Positions 39,601-45,109 of a stretch of 64,000 nucleotides of DNA are shown piece after piece. Source of the DNA: Chrysopilus asiliformis (taxonomy: Eukaryota > Arthropoda > Insecta > Diptera > Rhagionidae). Location: positions 26,461,487 through 26,525,486 of the forward strand of contig OZ035960.1 in NCBI GenBank assembly GCA_964034945.1, in the 5' to 3' direction. Every line of letters starts with the position of its first letter. Position 1 is the first letter of the stretch. The position numbers were made by a program, and so were the translations under genes. A model generated the notes under the pieces. It was not told where the DNA came from. It worked only from the letters and a program-made list of their open reading frames with translations, and ran no database searches.

Positions 39601-41153
39601 AGCGGAGCCGGTGTCAGCAGCACGGGCGGGAGCAGTGCGGGAAATGTTGGTGGGAATATCGGACAAACTTATCATCAACTAATATGCGGTGCATGTGGAA
39701 TTAAATATACGTCTCTGGATAATTTGCGGGCACATCAGACATTCTACTGTCCCAAGGGGGGTGGAAGTGGTGGAGATATTGCAGCAGCACCTCAGGTAAT
39801 GGGATTTTATCTTTCAATATTTGTAATCCAATTTAAAGAAACATTTATTCTATGTTTAAAAAATATTTATAATAGATTTCTGTTAGCAAGGAAAAGTGCA
39901 TCAAATGCAAGTTAATACACGAAATTAGTCAGCCGTGCCCAATCACTACGCAAAGTTCCTACAAATGTCCAGTTTGTGATTTTATTAGTTTAAATGCAGC
40001 TGAATGTAAGAAGCATATGGAGTCTCATGGAAGTGTGAAGGCATTTCGTTGTTCCATTTGTCGATATAAAGGAAATACATTAAGGTGAATTATTGGAATT
40101 GGATTTCAAATATAAAATTTCTTATACATTCATTTTTGAAGAAATTGTAAATAAAATTTTTGAATTTTTTATTTTTAGGGGGATGCGAACACATATTCGG
40201 ATGCATTTTGACAAAAAGTCGACCGACTTTAACGAAGAAAAGTACATGTCTTGCATTGAAGAAGATGGCAATGAAATTGCAACGGCAACAGTGCCAGTAA
40301 CAATTCCGCCATTAATATGCCAGGACAATTCGGTGCAACTTTTGCAACAGCAACAGTCACTGCAATCAACGACACCACAACAGTCTCATCAACAGCTTCA
40401 GCAGCAACAGCAACAGCAACAACTTTTCAAATGTGATATTTGTAGCTATTCATCTTCTTATAAAGGAAATGTGGTAAGTTATCGTTAGAAGATATCTTAT
40501 TTATGCTTTGATTTTATCACAAAAAATCTCCTTTTAACATTTCCATAGATAAGGCACGTAAAATTGATGCACAGCCAATCATCTGGGTCACCGTCTTCTG
40601 TTAACTCAGATCTGGGCGAGGGTGGCGAAAGCTTATTTCAGAATGGCGATGCTGATAAAGCAAATAGTGATCAAAAGTAAAATTCGATTTAAATCGATTC
40701 TAAAATGGATTTTTACAAGCGAAATTTAATTGCAGTCATGTCATAATTAAAGTTGAGCCAATCGATAGTAAAATACCAATTGAAGAAATTAAAGAAATTT
40801 CTAATAATTCAACATTAACTGTCATTAAAAAAGAACCAGAAGATAATAACATTGTGGTGAATAATGCTAACTCGGGGACAATATCATCGAATGATACTAC
40901 AACTGGAAAAACGGCAACATCAGCAGCAGCAAAAATCAGCAATACTACTGGTCCGAAATATTGTCAAACGTGTAACATTAACTTTAAGCATGTGACCACG
41001 TATATCGCACACAAACAGTTTTACTGCAAGAGTACCAGGCCGGATGTTATTAAAGATCTATCGATGAAAGCAGCAGCAACAACAATTCCTAGTCCAAGTC
41101 AATCTCCATCACATTTAAACAAGCATAAAGAGAGTTTAGAGAGCGTTCTTTAA
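9587..41153 (+). CDS. ush: U-shaped / FOG-family multi-zinc-finger GATA cofactor (exons 9587-9628 and 35408-41153)
   Basis: This is the insect orthologue of Friend-of-GATA proteins, nuclear cofactors that bind the N-terminal zinc finger of GATA factors (Pannier, Serpent in flies) and usually repress their targets. The eleven proposed exons are 9587-9628, 35408-36002, 36067-36295, 36360-36460, 36518-36697, 37725-37958, 38811-39795, 39876-40084, 40179-40473, 40549-40676 and 40736-41153. All introns are GT-AG and every junction keeps the frame, giving about 1,140 codons. Nine zinc fingers are visible: five C2HC (Y/F-x-C ending in H-x4-C, the GATA-binding type) and four C2H2. A PLDLS motif (CtBP binding) lies between fingers 3 and 4, and two I-K-x-E-P motifs lie before finger 9. 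Nine fingers matches fly U-shaped. The true start codon was not found and probably lies upstream; a shorter isoform could start at the ATG at 35446. Confidence 0.9.
9640..9945 (+). repeat. Old interspersed repeat ending in a GACA run
   Basis: The segment begins about 12 bp after the microexon donor. It contains the phrases 'CTTGCATACCCGTCGTTGCC' and 'AATCGGTTCAGCCGTTTTGC', then a short (ACAG)n run near 9930-9941. Very similar phrasing is common in degenerate insect interspersed repeats (often RTE-like 3' ends). The 102-codon open frame across it is not supported as a gene. Confidence 0.4.
9946..12982. other. Intronic sequence, nothing recognised
   Basis: AT-rich intron. About 11040-12130 is somewhat richer in GC and has simple GATG/TGG-rich stretches. 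No exon, RNA gene or clear mobile element could be identified. Possible regulatory content cannot be read directly. Confidence 0.4.
12983..14040 (+). repeat. Long copy of the dispersed repeat family (copy B)
   Basis: It starts ACTCTCCTCTGTTATAAAAC and ends GCAGAGTAAAGTTTTGTGTT then GATCACAACTG, matching the termini at 3612-3695 and 58280-58733. The interior contains a CTGT-rich run (about 13110-13155) and phrases also found at 38200-38575. A hAT-type MITE (13402-13816) has inserted into it later, so without that the element is about 640 bp. Confidence 0.6.
13402..13816. mobile_element. hAT-type MITE, 415 bp, nested in copy B
   Basis: The ends are CAGTGGTTCTTAACC (left) and the inverted copy GGTTAAGAATCACTG (right), one mismatch in 15. 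An exact 8-bp duplication, CTCTAACA, flanks it (13394-13401 and 13817-13824). CAGTG termini with an 8-bp duplication define hAT-family non-autonomous elements. No transposase is encoded. The perfect duplication suggests an insertion younger than its host repeat. Confidence 0.88.
14041..15089. other. Intronic sequence, nothing recognised
   Basis: No exon or element could be supported. The sequence is moderately AT-rich without obvious tandem structure. Confidence 0.4.
15092..15335. repeat. TA-flanked MITE, 244 bp
   Basis: The ends are inverted copies: CCCAAGTAGCAATTTG at the left against CAAATTGTTTCTTGGG at the right. TA lies outside each end (15090-15091, 15336-15337). A TA duplication is typical of Tc1/mariner elements. 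The interior has repeated 'GTAACC/GGTTAC' and 'GAAACC/GGTTTC' words, adding internal inverted symmetry. It is non-coding. Confidence 0.6.
16171..16558 (+). repeat. 5' LTR
   Basis: A 388-bp direct terminal repeat. TATAAAAG at 16423-16430 is a plausible promoter element, and AATAAA at 16492-16497 the poly(A) signal. The last T of the repeat overlaps the first base of the primer-binding site. Confidence 0.95.
16558..16571 (+). other. Primer-binding site, tRNA-Lys type
   Basis: TGGCGCCCGAGCAG follows the 5' LTR directly. It is complementary to the 3' end of tRNA-Lys(UUU) (ending ...CTGTTCGGGCGCCA) with one mismatch in 14 bases, so minus-strand DNA synthesis is probably primed by that tRNA. Primer identity is inferred from recalled tRNA sequence. 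Confidence 0.75.
16609..16700 (+). repeat. 18-bp tandem repeat in the errantivirus leader
   Basis: About four copies of an 18-bp unit resembling AAAGTTAAAAAATTTACT, with a degenerate AAAGTGAAAAAA continuation. The rest of the leader (to 17569) has only short, probably untranslated frames. Gypsy carries insulator repeats in this position; here only one TGCATA word is seen (near 17257), so no insulator is claimed. Confidence 0.7.
17570..18778 (+). CDS. gag: gag polyprotein of errantivirus
   Basis: A 402-residue structural protein that assembles the particle and packages the RNA. The first ~40 residues look like a coiled coil. Residues about 60-230 resemble the helical capsid region of gypsy-type Gag (LQAFDGNP..YVSWIHNVE). 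The C-terminal third is rich in Asn, Pro and Arg and ends acidic. No CCHC zinc knuckle is present, which is usual in errantiviruses. The start ATG lies at the end of the ~1 kb leader. The frame ends at 18778, 49 bases after the upstream limit of the pol frame, and the overlap holds a slippery heptamer. Confidence 0.93.
   Translation: MDTLQQTIVQLTGAVNAQIEQIRVIENRLIQLENKREQIDTHTEQTISGPKTPEDLEAIKKLPDSVRDLQAFDGNPVQYVSWIHNVETILDDYKIVKDKPIFRAILRHIRQKIRGPADAALISYNIFDDWPSIKKCLSLHYADKRDVRTLEHQLHAMTQKDKSVDEFYAAVNHQLSLLINKIKTEDYSKETVVALTENYRNRALDVFVRGLNGDLSRMLIIQKPQTLPEAYASCLEFQNLNFRNIPIHNRNFSNSISAPVNQIFTPRFNHGNKRIPISSLSNQIKAYNAQHDAHNQLYRNNPPPRPNYPKPPVPMDVDRSVQTRQVDYMNKPSSFHHNKRSNDSNQFARKTQRINNLQTQEENLEFYNQQEEDAFAEPDQSEDELNECDLNFMIDASLAFHT
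18730..21921 (+). CDS. pol: pol polyprotein of errantivirus (PR-RT-RNase H-IN)
   Basis: An uninterrupted 1063-codon frame, -1 relative to gag and probably made as a Gag-Pol fusion. Domains in order: aspartic protease with DTGA near residue 31; reverse transcriptase at about 200-390 with the active-site YIDD near 345; RNase H from about 500 (TTDAS) to 620; integrase with an HHCC zinc-binding region at about 755-795 and catalytic Asp near 821, Asp near 875 and Glu near 911 (35 residues between the last two). All catalytic residues I can identify are present. The ATG at 18730 is only the first Met of the frame, not necessarily used. Confidence 0.96.
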   Translation: MRSKFYDRRLSSIPYIEYKKKDGQVLKFLIDTGANKNFVSVQLSQNAKPVQKPFNIHSAAGNIPITHKVTGRFFQSIGNNSTLEFFVLPGLKSFDGIIGDDTLKELEAVIDRGNHVLKIKPNIKIPLKSRVSRQVNNIEVKCDELDQKLKKKLHTILNNHPLIFGPVNDEDVVETNVRAEIRTSTFEPIYTKSYSYPVNLRQEVETQISKMLKDGIIRPSKSPYNSPLWIVPKKPNSAGEQQYRLVIDFKRLNAITISDTYPIPEITNTLASFNQSKYFTTIDLTSGFHQIRMKENDIAKTAFSTANGKYEFTRLPFGLKNAPAIFQRMIDDVLKPLIGKICYVYIDDVIILGKTEEEHLLNLETVLTHLEKANLKVNLEKSKFLKKQVEFLGYVVSEEGILPDPKKIAAIRNIKPPQNLKDLKAFLGLASYYRKFVKDFAKVAKPLTQLTRGENAQIKANQSKKKDIQLGIAEIEAFNCLKELLTSSEVLAFPDFEKPFILTTDASNYAVGAVLSQGEIGKDRPVVYISRSLNKTEENYSTGEKEMLAIVWSLDKLRTYLYGAKKIKILTDHQPLTFALSNRNHNAKLKRWKSRIEEYNYELIYKPGKTNVVADALSRLPTETNVLTNSSGTAHSANEDNSDLIPSCEAPINVFKKQILISEGKEIYGHEEPHPGYFRHYIRLHQINRQNLIKILKEYLNPNVVNGIKIQENYIQLLQEIYREHFSKFKIRITQRVVQDISNEDNKIKIIQDEHKRAHRNARENKEQILEKYYFPAMSKSIKKYTVNCDTCNSCKYDRHPHKPELQETPIPQFPTEILHIDIMTLKGEKFLTCVDKFSKFAKYFHIKNKSAPYLRKKIANLIHYFTVPRMIVSDNEGSFISPTVLNYVESLGITVYLAPPQKSEVNGAIERVHSTVLEIIRCLQKENTNRSLKEIVNISVDRYNNSFHSVTKTKPSDIFYGRSQRINYQNLTNFQEKLHENLQCEIRRKQRNQIDRHNAKRKKPKQYQPGDTVFKRNKQIKTKEKPLFVKETVAQNNRVTITTATGKRIHKSHLKNVPSILE
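18739..18745 (+). promoter_or_regulatory. Slippery heptamer for -1 frameshift, gag to pol
   Basis: A AAT TTT lies in the gag reading frame (CTA AAT TTT ATG), within the 49-base gag/pol overlap. It fits the X XXY YYZ rule for -1 ribosomal frameshifting. Shifting back one base at this point enters the pol frame exactly. No downstream pseudoknot was established by eye. Confidence 0.8.
21975..23351 (+). CDS. env: env-type glycoprotein of errantivirus
   Basis: A 458-codon frame between pol and the polypurine tract. Visible features are a furin-type site RPKR followed by Ala near residue 75, a following segment resembling the fusion-peptide region of baculovirus F-like proteins, several N-x-S/T sites, and one hydrophobic transmembrane segment near residues 410-430 with a short basic tail. 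No signal peptide follows the first Met. The frame stays open upstream into the end of pol, so the N-terminus is probably supplied by splicing, as in gypsy env. Retained env suggests possible particle transmission, which is inference. Confidence 0.88.
   Translation: MTMRLGFGKIMSGDFKLIHTINLANYEAILKNIDQTIKHKLNRSSILVPQLHHRVSKIEGLLRQLQTTRPKRAINWIGSAWKWIAGNPDATDWNNILKSQNEIISNNNKQYKINEYFTKISTEIIDNYNRIVSDISEYDNGKYEQMIFNKLGILEEEIHEIVLASQLAKSGVVNSNLLDHTEISEILSQIETLPYDNEIQAIEYAQPMMLMKDSLLLYVVCLPKTEATNFNHILIRSTITESKMILLNYSSLLVTQQTRYGVQGSCTTMQNITICNRNQLTKLAPDDCVSQILDGINASCTYQYHSKPIIEVINENTVFLTNFNGKLHHQNKTQNLNGTFVVNFQNDTIRINNVEYTSTEIQTFHPLPTGLLGNLTEKDIKLDLEYLHRLHLDNVKKLDYFSTNNITSIASDAIIIILILSLALIFYLLRSKLLTTKLQTTTPYTYPDPVILSFPNIS
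23381..23391 (+). other. Polypurine tract
   Basis: AAGGAGGGAGG abuts the 3' LTR and is the expected primer for plus-strand DNA synthesis. Confidence 0.85.
23392..23779 (+). repeat. 3' LTR
   Basis: 388 bp, apparently identical to the 5' LTR at every base by eye. AATAAA at 23713-23718 would serve as the element's poly(A) signal. The 4-bp duplication TCCA follows at 23780-23783. Confidence 0.95.
23784..28229. other. Intronic sequence with old repeat fragments
   Basis: About 24400-24700 and 25170-25400 carry 'AACCAAAACCA'-type motifs that recur near 45430-45520, so they are probably fragments of one repeat family. About 25700-27500 is less AT-rich and could be regulatory, but no specific site or exon can be read. 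No gene recognised. Confidence 0.4.
24962..25024 (+). repeat. (GACA)n microsatellite
   Basis: An approximately 60-bp run of ACAG/ACGG tetranucleotides. It lies in a dispersed repeat whose flanks include 'GAGATATTCACAAAAAACGA' (about 24810), phrasing shared with the repeats near 33720-34110 and 48960-49290. Confidence 0.8.
28230..29050 (+). repeat. Degenerate repeat region with ~95-bp diverged tandem units
   Basis: It opens with a TGTC run (28250-28266) and 'ACGATCTCGAAAACCCGCCT', followed by CGCCGCAGG motifs near 28490 and 28510 that recur near 29808 and 29870. From about 28620 to 28960 four diverged units share the pattern GATAACGTGAAT...CTTTTT. The arrangement looks like the decayed interior of a mobile element; class unknown. 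Confidence 0.5.
29896..30358. mobile_element. Harbinger-type MITE, 463 bp
   Basis: The terminal inverted repeats of 31 bp match at 28 positions (core CACGACGCTGTTTTGCCAGC). TTA is duplicated at both ends (29893-29895 and 30359-30361), the size and sequence typical of PIF/Harbinger insertions. The interior carries several copies of TAGCGCTGGCAAGTAGC in both orientations, giving extensive internal pairing. No transposase is present. It is much more GC-rich than its surroundings. Confidence 0.85.
30362..35407. other. Distal part of the long ush intron
   Basis: No exon recognised before the acceptor at 35401-35407. About 31900-32760 has CAA/CAT-rich, leader-like sequence with a donor-like GTGAGT at 32750-32755. 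This could be a non-coding first exon for a short ush isoform, but that is speculation. A dispersed repeat lies near 33720-34110. Confidence 0.35.
33720..34110 (+). repeat. Dispersed repeat, copy 1
   Basis: The segment around GGCGTATCTCGATAAAGGCT and AACGAAATTGCGATTTTTAA, then CTTCCGGTTAACG, is closely paralleled at 48960-49230. It ends near an ACAGAC-rich stretch (34060). It is an old interspersed repeat without coding capacity; class undetermined. Confidence 0.6.
35408..36002 (+). CDS. ush: ush exon with zinc finger 1
   Basis: Acceptor TTTTCCAG at 35400-35407, donor AG|GTAAAT. It encodes an acidic/Ser-rich region, an alanine-rich run (about 35770-35810) and finger 1, a C2HC finger (C-x2-C at residues starting FMCHPC, then H-x4-C) in the last 80 bases. 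In the FOG family this finger contacts the GATA N-finger. The in-frame ATG at 35446 could start a shorter isoform. Confidence 0.9.
36067..36295 (+). CDS. ush: ush exon with zinc finger 2
   Basis: The first base completes the Arg codon split by the preceding 64-bp intron. It encodes one classical C2H2 finger (YACTHCSY...HMRMH) after an acidic linker, and ends at codon phase 0 before the donor GTTCGT. Confidence 0.9.
36360..36460 (+). CDS. ush: ush exon with zinc finger 3
   Basis: Starts after TTTTGTAG and ends before GTAAAA, leaving two bases of a codon. It encodes a C2HC finger (RYCSECDIRF...HKQHYC). Confidence 0.92.
36518..36697 (+). CDS. ush: ush linker exon
   Basis: It completes an Asn codon from the previous exon. 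It encodes a Ser/Thr/Pro-rich linker followed by a hydrophobic Pro-rich stretch (LPTNPILIIPYALISAANLL) and ends at donor GTAAGT. No domain recognised; the matching phase at both ends supports it. Confidence 0.85.
37009..37179. repeat. Fold-back MITE in a ush intron, 171 bp
   Basis: Two ~82-bp arms, nearly perfect inverted copies (ends GCCTGTTCACATTGGTTG / CAACCAATGTGAACAGGC), separated by a loop of about 8 bases. The element lies in the 1027-bp intron between 36697 and 37725. No clear target duplication is visible. The arms differ at only a few positions, so it may be young. Confidence 0.85.
37725..37958 (+). CDS. ush: ush Ser/Asn-rich linker exon
   Basis: Starts after TTTTTTCCAG, completing a Leu codon, and ends at CG|GTAAGG. 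It encodes a Ser/Thr/Asn-rich linker with no recognised domain. The frame is open throughout and in phase with both neighbours. Confidence 0.82.
38200..38575 (+). repeat. Partial copy of dispersed repeat family (copy D)
   Basis: A CTGT-rich run (about 38195-38262) is followed by sequence parallel to 13140-13400: GTATCTTAAATAA, TGTAGTTTTCTA, GCGCTTTGAGGAA and TCTACATTTTTTGCT occur in the same order. Neither terminus is clear. It lies in the intron upstream of the largest ush exon. Confidence 0.55.
38811..39795 (+). CDS. ush: ush main exon with CtBP motif and zinc fingers 4 and 5
   Basis: Acceptor TTTTGTAG, donor CAG|GTAATG. Near its start it encodes APLDLSVKK, which fits the PxDLS motif that recruits the co-repressor CtBP in FOG proteins. 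Ser/Pro-rich and Ala-rich stretches follow, then two C2HC fingers (CKCKEC...HKQHYC and LICGAC...HQTFYC) separated by a Gly/Ser-rich linker. Confidence 0.93.
39876..40084 (+). CDS. ush: ush exon with zinc finger 6 and first half of finger 7
   Basis: Starts after ATAATAG, ends AG|GTGAAT. It encodes a Cys-rich approach, a C2H2 finger (YKCPVC...HMESH) and the Cys pair of the next finger (FRCSIC), whose His pair is in the following exon. Confidence 0.92.
40179..40473 (+). CDS. ush: ush exon with rest of finger 7, polyglutamine, first half of finger 8
   Basis: It continues finger 7 (GMRTHIRMH), as in FOG proteins where this junction splits the finger. A glutamine-rich run (about 40340-40430) follows, then the Cys pair of finger 8 (FKCDIC). 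Donor GTG|GTAAGT. The Gln codons are a mixture of CAA and CAG. Confidence 0.92.
40549..40676 (+). CDS. ush: ush exon completing zinc finger 8
   Basis: It begins IRHVKLMH, supplying the two His residues of finger 8, then a Ser/Gly-rich acidic linker. It ends with two bases of a codon before GTAAAA. Confidence 0.9.
40736..41153 (+). CDS. ush: ush terminal exon with SUMO motifs and zinc finger 9
   Basis: Starts after TTAATTGCAG. It encodes IIKVEPID and VIKKEPED, two I-K-x-E-P motifs 24 residues apart that fit the SUMO-acceptor and synergy-control consensus, then C2HC finger 9 (KYCQTC...HKQFYC), and stops with TAA at 41151-41153. The final finger close to the C-terminus matches fly U-shaped. Confidence 0.93.
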
Positions 41154-43833
41154 AATTCATTAAAAAAATCATATTTTGGAAGTCATACATAATTACTTAA
41201 ACATTAAAACATTCAAAAATTCATTAAAACAATCATATCATAAGAGGTGCTTTTCATACTTCATAAGGTCAGGCGATTTTCATCGGAAAATCAATTTTTT
41301 GTGTTTTTTTTTAAGAAAATTATAATGATTTTGTGATTGTACCAATTTATTTTCATTTTTTTTTTTAAAGATTTTAGATGAGTTTTGTTGTGGCGATTTT
41401 CAAAAAACTGCTCTCTAAGAATTGATAAAGAAAATTTTAAATACAACAGCAGACGTAACATCCATTCCTAGGTTTTTGACGATACGGATTAGCCAGCAGA
41501 AGTTTCTTTCATGTGGCTTAAAAAAATTCCACGTAAAATAGAAACCCAGAAAATAAAGTGTTATTATAATACATCCTAGTGACAAGTCTTTAAATCCATT
41601 GTTTCCAACATTTTTTCTGTCGCGGCTCCGTTTTTCGAATTTTGGTCGTAAATGCTTAGAAAAATGTGCCGCATTTGATTTTAAAAAAAAATTAGAACAG
41701 ATCGGGACCTTTCCAAAAAAAAGTTTGACTTTTCTCCAGGCGTCATAACCATGCGGTTGAAAAATGTCTTTCAGAATTCATCAGGTTTTTAATGCCGCTT
41801 TTAGAGTTGTTAGCAAAGACGTTGATTAGATTTTCAAAATTTTGGTCCTGGTAAAAACTGGAAGAATATTAGGGAAAATGTAAAGAACGGTCAATATCAA
41901 CATCAGAATGTTGTCTTTTTTGCGATTGTTCGGCTCTGTTGCAACCGTTTCCTTTGTTTTTTTAAATGTTTATTCAATTTTTGCTACAGCTAAAATTTCC
42001 GTCCGCTTAATAAGATGTTTGATATTAGTCCCAATCGAACACAAAGATAGTCTGATTTCGGAGTTTAATGCTTTTATTTCTGGATGTAAAAAATCCAAAA
42101 CGATAAATGTTTTGTATAATGAAATTGAAATTGTTTTCAGAAAGGAATTCTCTTAAGCAGATATGAGAAAATTTATGGTTGTAGGTGGACCACCTTTTGA
42201 GATTCGTCTACAGGGATCCTTCGATTTAAGACGTTTTGATACACGACACTCAACATGTTGTTCCCGGTATTGATAAACCACGACGAAAATTTTATATACG
42301 ACGCATAATTTCTTCAACCATTGTTTTAAATTTTTGTATCATGGACGTTTTATTTTATTCCAAACTGTGCCATGCATTATATGACGTTTCGATATGCGAC
42401 ACAAAATGACGTAATTTGGCTTCCCCTCCCAAATATTGTTAATCGAACAACACCTATATTTTTACAATTGATTTACTCCTGATTATAATTTACGCCTGCT
42501 TTTAAAACTATCATACAAAGGTTTAATGCAAAATTTTCTGAATTTGCCGAAATTAAAATACACTGAAACCTAGGGTTATGGACGTCTTAATTCGTAAATG
42601 CTTCAATTTGGGAACCTATTTTCCTTCGGTTTATGAATAATGTTTCGCTTTATGAACACCATTGCGTTTACTACACAGACGTTCGTTTTCATATCGGACT
42701 TGACTATAAAATAATAACCGTTTGGATTTGAAGTTCTTGACCTCTAGGATTTTAATATTTTTGTTTTTGAATAATTTCGGCCACATTGTGGCCATGGAGA
42801 CATCTCGGAAAGGTTTCCGAGCTGTAGTCCGAAATTATTCATAAAACATTAATTTCACTGTATTAATTTTTTGAAATTTTATTAAACTTATGGACAAAAT
42901 AGTTAAGTGAATTATGAAGAGAATAGTGATGAGGAAATTTTGAAAGCTATTGAAGAGATATTTCATGATATGACAAAAATTTAATTTGATAAAGTCCAAG
43001 TAAAAACATGACATTTTTGATTTATTAAATTAAAATAAATGATTAAAAAAACTAGATCTATATATAAAATTCAAGGTCGCAGAGTATACAAAATTGATTT
43101 CAAATCTCTTTTGAATCAAAGCTGAAACTACTAAAAAAAAGTTTCGTGAAGAAATGTTGCGAATTTAAGTGACAAAAATGATAATTTTTTTTATTGATTA
43201 GTAATTATGATTATTATACTAAGTGATGCCAAAGTTTTGTATAACATGCTAATATAAATGTCGATAGAAACTGTGTATATGAATAAAAAATAAATAAAAA
43301 AGGGCGAAACTCTGCTATTAACTTAAAAATAAATATTTGATAATTATTACGTTATATTATAGATCGGCGAAGCATTTGATTTTTCCTTTTGATATTTATG
43401 CAATTGTTTTATTTTTTTTTAATAATTAGATATTATTAATTATAAACAATAACATTATTATAACTGTAAATGTTTAGGATTTTAGATAATATCATTATTC
43501 TATAAGTATACAATATTATTTTCTTGAAAACATTTCTCATACCATAAACATTATTACTAAAGTGACAATAAAACTATTTATTCCGATAAGTTTTTATCGA
43601 GTTTTTATTAAAATTAAATTATTTACATGGCATAAAAAACTCAGAAATTTATTAAGTTCTGTAGCATAACGAGTGACTACAAGGTCCAGCAATTCGCGAA
43701 AAAAGAGAAGGCGGTGGATGGGGTTTATCGATCAAGTTCTCAGTCGTTGAAAAAGTATTTATTAGGGTTTAAATTAAAACCAGTGTTGGAGCTTACAAAA
43801 ATGTTTCGCGGAGCCAGAGAGGCTTAAAGTATA
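41154..43833 (+). other. 3' flank / probable 3' UTR of ush
   Basis: AT-rich, no recognised gene. AATAAA occurs at 41552-41557 and again several times between 43280 and 43580, so the transcript end cannot be fixed. The 82-codon frame at 41908-42156 has no recognisable domain and is not called. Confidence 0.4.
42769..42840. other. 72-nt multibranch inverted-repeat structure
   Basis: The outer arms GAATAATTTCGG and CCGAAATTATTC pair perfectly over 12 bp. Between them lie two inner inverted repeats, GGCCACA-T-TGTGGCC and CTCGGAAA-GG-TTTCCGAG, so a folded strand could form a three-way junction. It is GC-rich inside an AT-rich setting. It has no tRNA consensus boxes. It could be a relic of an inverted-repeat element or a structured RNA of the ush 3' region. 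Confidence 0.5.
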
Positions 43834-43835
43834 TA

Positions 43836-45107
43836 ACACATGGATCAATAAGTCCCGAGACTAACAATGAAAACAACATTTTTTTTGCCAAATTTTTTTT
43901 TATTCATCAATATAATCACCTTTTAGGGTGATACAATCGTTCCAACGCTTTTCCAATTTTTCAATACCATGTTTATAAAAAAAATTATCTTTCGCTTCAA
44001 AATAAGCTTCAGTTTCAGCGATGACCTCCTCATTTGAGCCAAATCTTTTTCCCTGGAGCATTTTTTTAAGATCAGCAAAGAGCCAGTAGTCACTGGGGGC
44101 TAAATCTGGCGAGTATGGGGGGTGGGGAAGCAGATGAAAGCCCAATTCGTTCAATTTTGCCATTGTTTTCATCGACTTGTGGCAGGGTGCATTGTCTTGG
44201 TGAAAAAGGATTTTTTTTCTCTGCATGTGCGGTCGTTTTTTTGCGATTTCCTCCTTCAAACGCACCAGCAAGTCAATATAATAATCACTGAGGTAGTCAA
44301 TGAAAATCACGCCATGCGTATCCCAAAAAACTGACGCCATGACTTTGCCAGCTGACTGCTGCGTTTTCGGACGCTTCGGACGGCTTTCGCCAGCTGTGCG
44401 CCACTCAGATGACTGCCGCTTCGACTCTGGAGTGTAGTGATGTATCCATGTTTCGTCCATGGACACGTAACGACTCAAGAAATCTTTTTTATTGCGAGTA
44501 AATAGCGATAAACAGCTTTCTGAATCATCGACTCGTTGCTGTTTTTGTTCCATCGAAAGCAATCGCGGCACCCACTTGGAAAAAACCTTTTTCATGCTCA
44601 ATTTTTCATGAAGGATAGTAAATGCACTTCCATATGATATCTGTGTTATCTCAGCAATCTCACGGAGCTTCACTTTACGATCTTTCATTATAATTTTTGT
44701 CACTTCACTCACATTTTCCGGTGTAACGGCTTCCACAGGTCTACCCGAGCGTTCCGCGTCATTTGTGTCGGTACGACCACGTTTAAACTCGGCAAACCAC
44801 CGACAAATCGTTGCTTTTGATGGACAAGAGTCCGGGTAACATTTTTCAATCCATTGTTTCGCTTGCACGGTGTTTTTACCCATTAAAAAACAATGTTTTA
44901 TCAGAACACGAAACTCGGTTTTTTCCATTTTTTAAACAAACTACAAAACGACTTTACTCCAACCTCGATAACTCAGCTGTTTCTGGTCCGATCGACTTAA
45001 AATTTTGACACGTTTCAAGCAAAGGTTAGTACTCTAGAAAGACGTGGTTACTGGTTTACTACGAGCGTCATCTCTGGGTTAGTCTCGGGACTTATTGATC
45101 CATGTGT
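43836..45107 (-). mobile_element. mariner transposon, irritans-like, 1272 bp
   Basis: 30-bp terminal inverted repeats (43836-43865 and 45078-45107, beginning ACACATGGATCAATAAGTCC) are perfect copies. TA lies immediately outside both ends. One minus-strand transposase frame fills the interior. Length, end sequence and protein all resemble the Himar1/irritans group of mariners. Perfect ends argue for recent movement. Confidence 0.96.
43900..44928 (-). CDS. mariner transposase (probably defective)
   Basis: A 342-codon uninterrupted frame. The N-terminal part has the paired helix-turn-helix DNA-binding region (about residues 1-110), WVPRLL marks the linker, then the catalytic domain with MDETW, HQDNAP and the PHPPYSPDLAPSDYW block. 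There are exactly 34 residues between the second and third catalytic Asp (DD34D). Compared with Himar1 as I remember it, about seven residues are missing after IDYL (the EKGKTIN segment before SDYY). Activity is therefore doubtful, though the frame has no stop. Confidence 0.95.
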   Translation of the reverse strand: MEKTEFRVLIKHCFLMGKNTVQAKQWIEKCYPDSCPSKATICRWFAEFKRGRTDTNDAERSGRPVEAVTPENVSEVTKIIMKDRKVKLREIAEITQISYGSAFTILHEKLSMKKVFSKWVPRLLSMEQKQQRVDDSESCLSLFTRNKKDFLSRYVSMDETWIHHYTPESKRQSSEWRTAGESRPKRPKTQQSAGKVMASVFWDTHGVIFIDYLSDYYIDLLVRLKEEIAKKRPHMQRKKILFHQDNAPCHKSMKTMAKLNELGFHLLPHPPYSPDLAPSDYWLFADLKKMLQGKRFGSNEEVIAETEAYFEAKDNFFYKHGIEKLEKRWNDCITLKGDYIDE

Positions 45108-45109
45108 TA

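Noticed and set aside
41908..42156. 82-codon frame downstream of ush with a hydrophobic start
   Set aside because: No recognisable domain, AT-rich flank with many chance frames, and it probably lies in the ush 3' region.
42769..42840. tRNA gene, because of 72-nt length and branched folding
   Set aside because: No A-box or B-box consensus, no T-loop TTC, and stem lengths do not match a tRNA cloverleaf.
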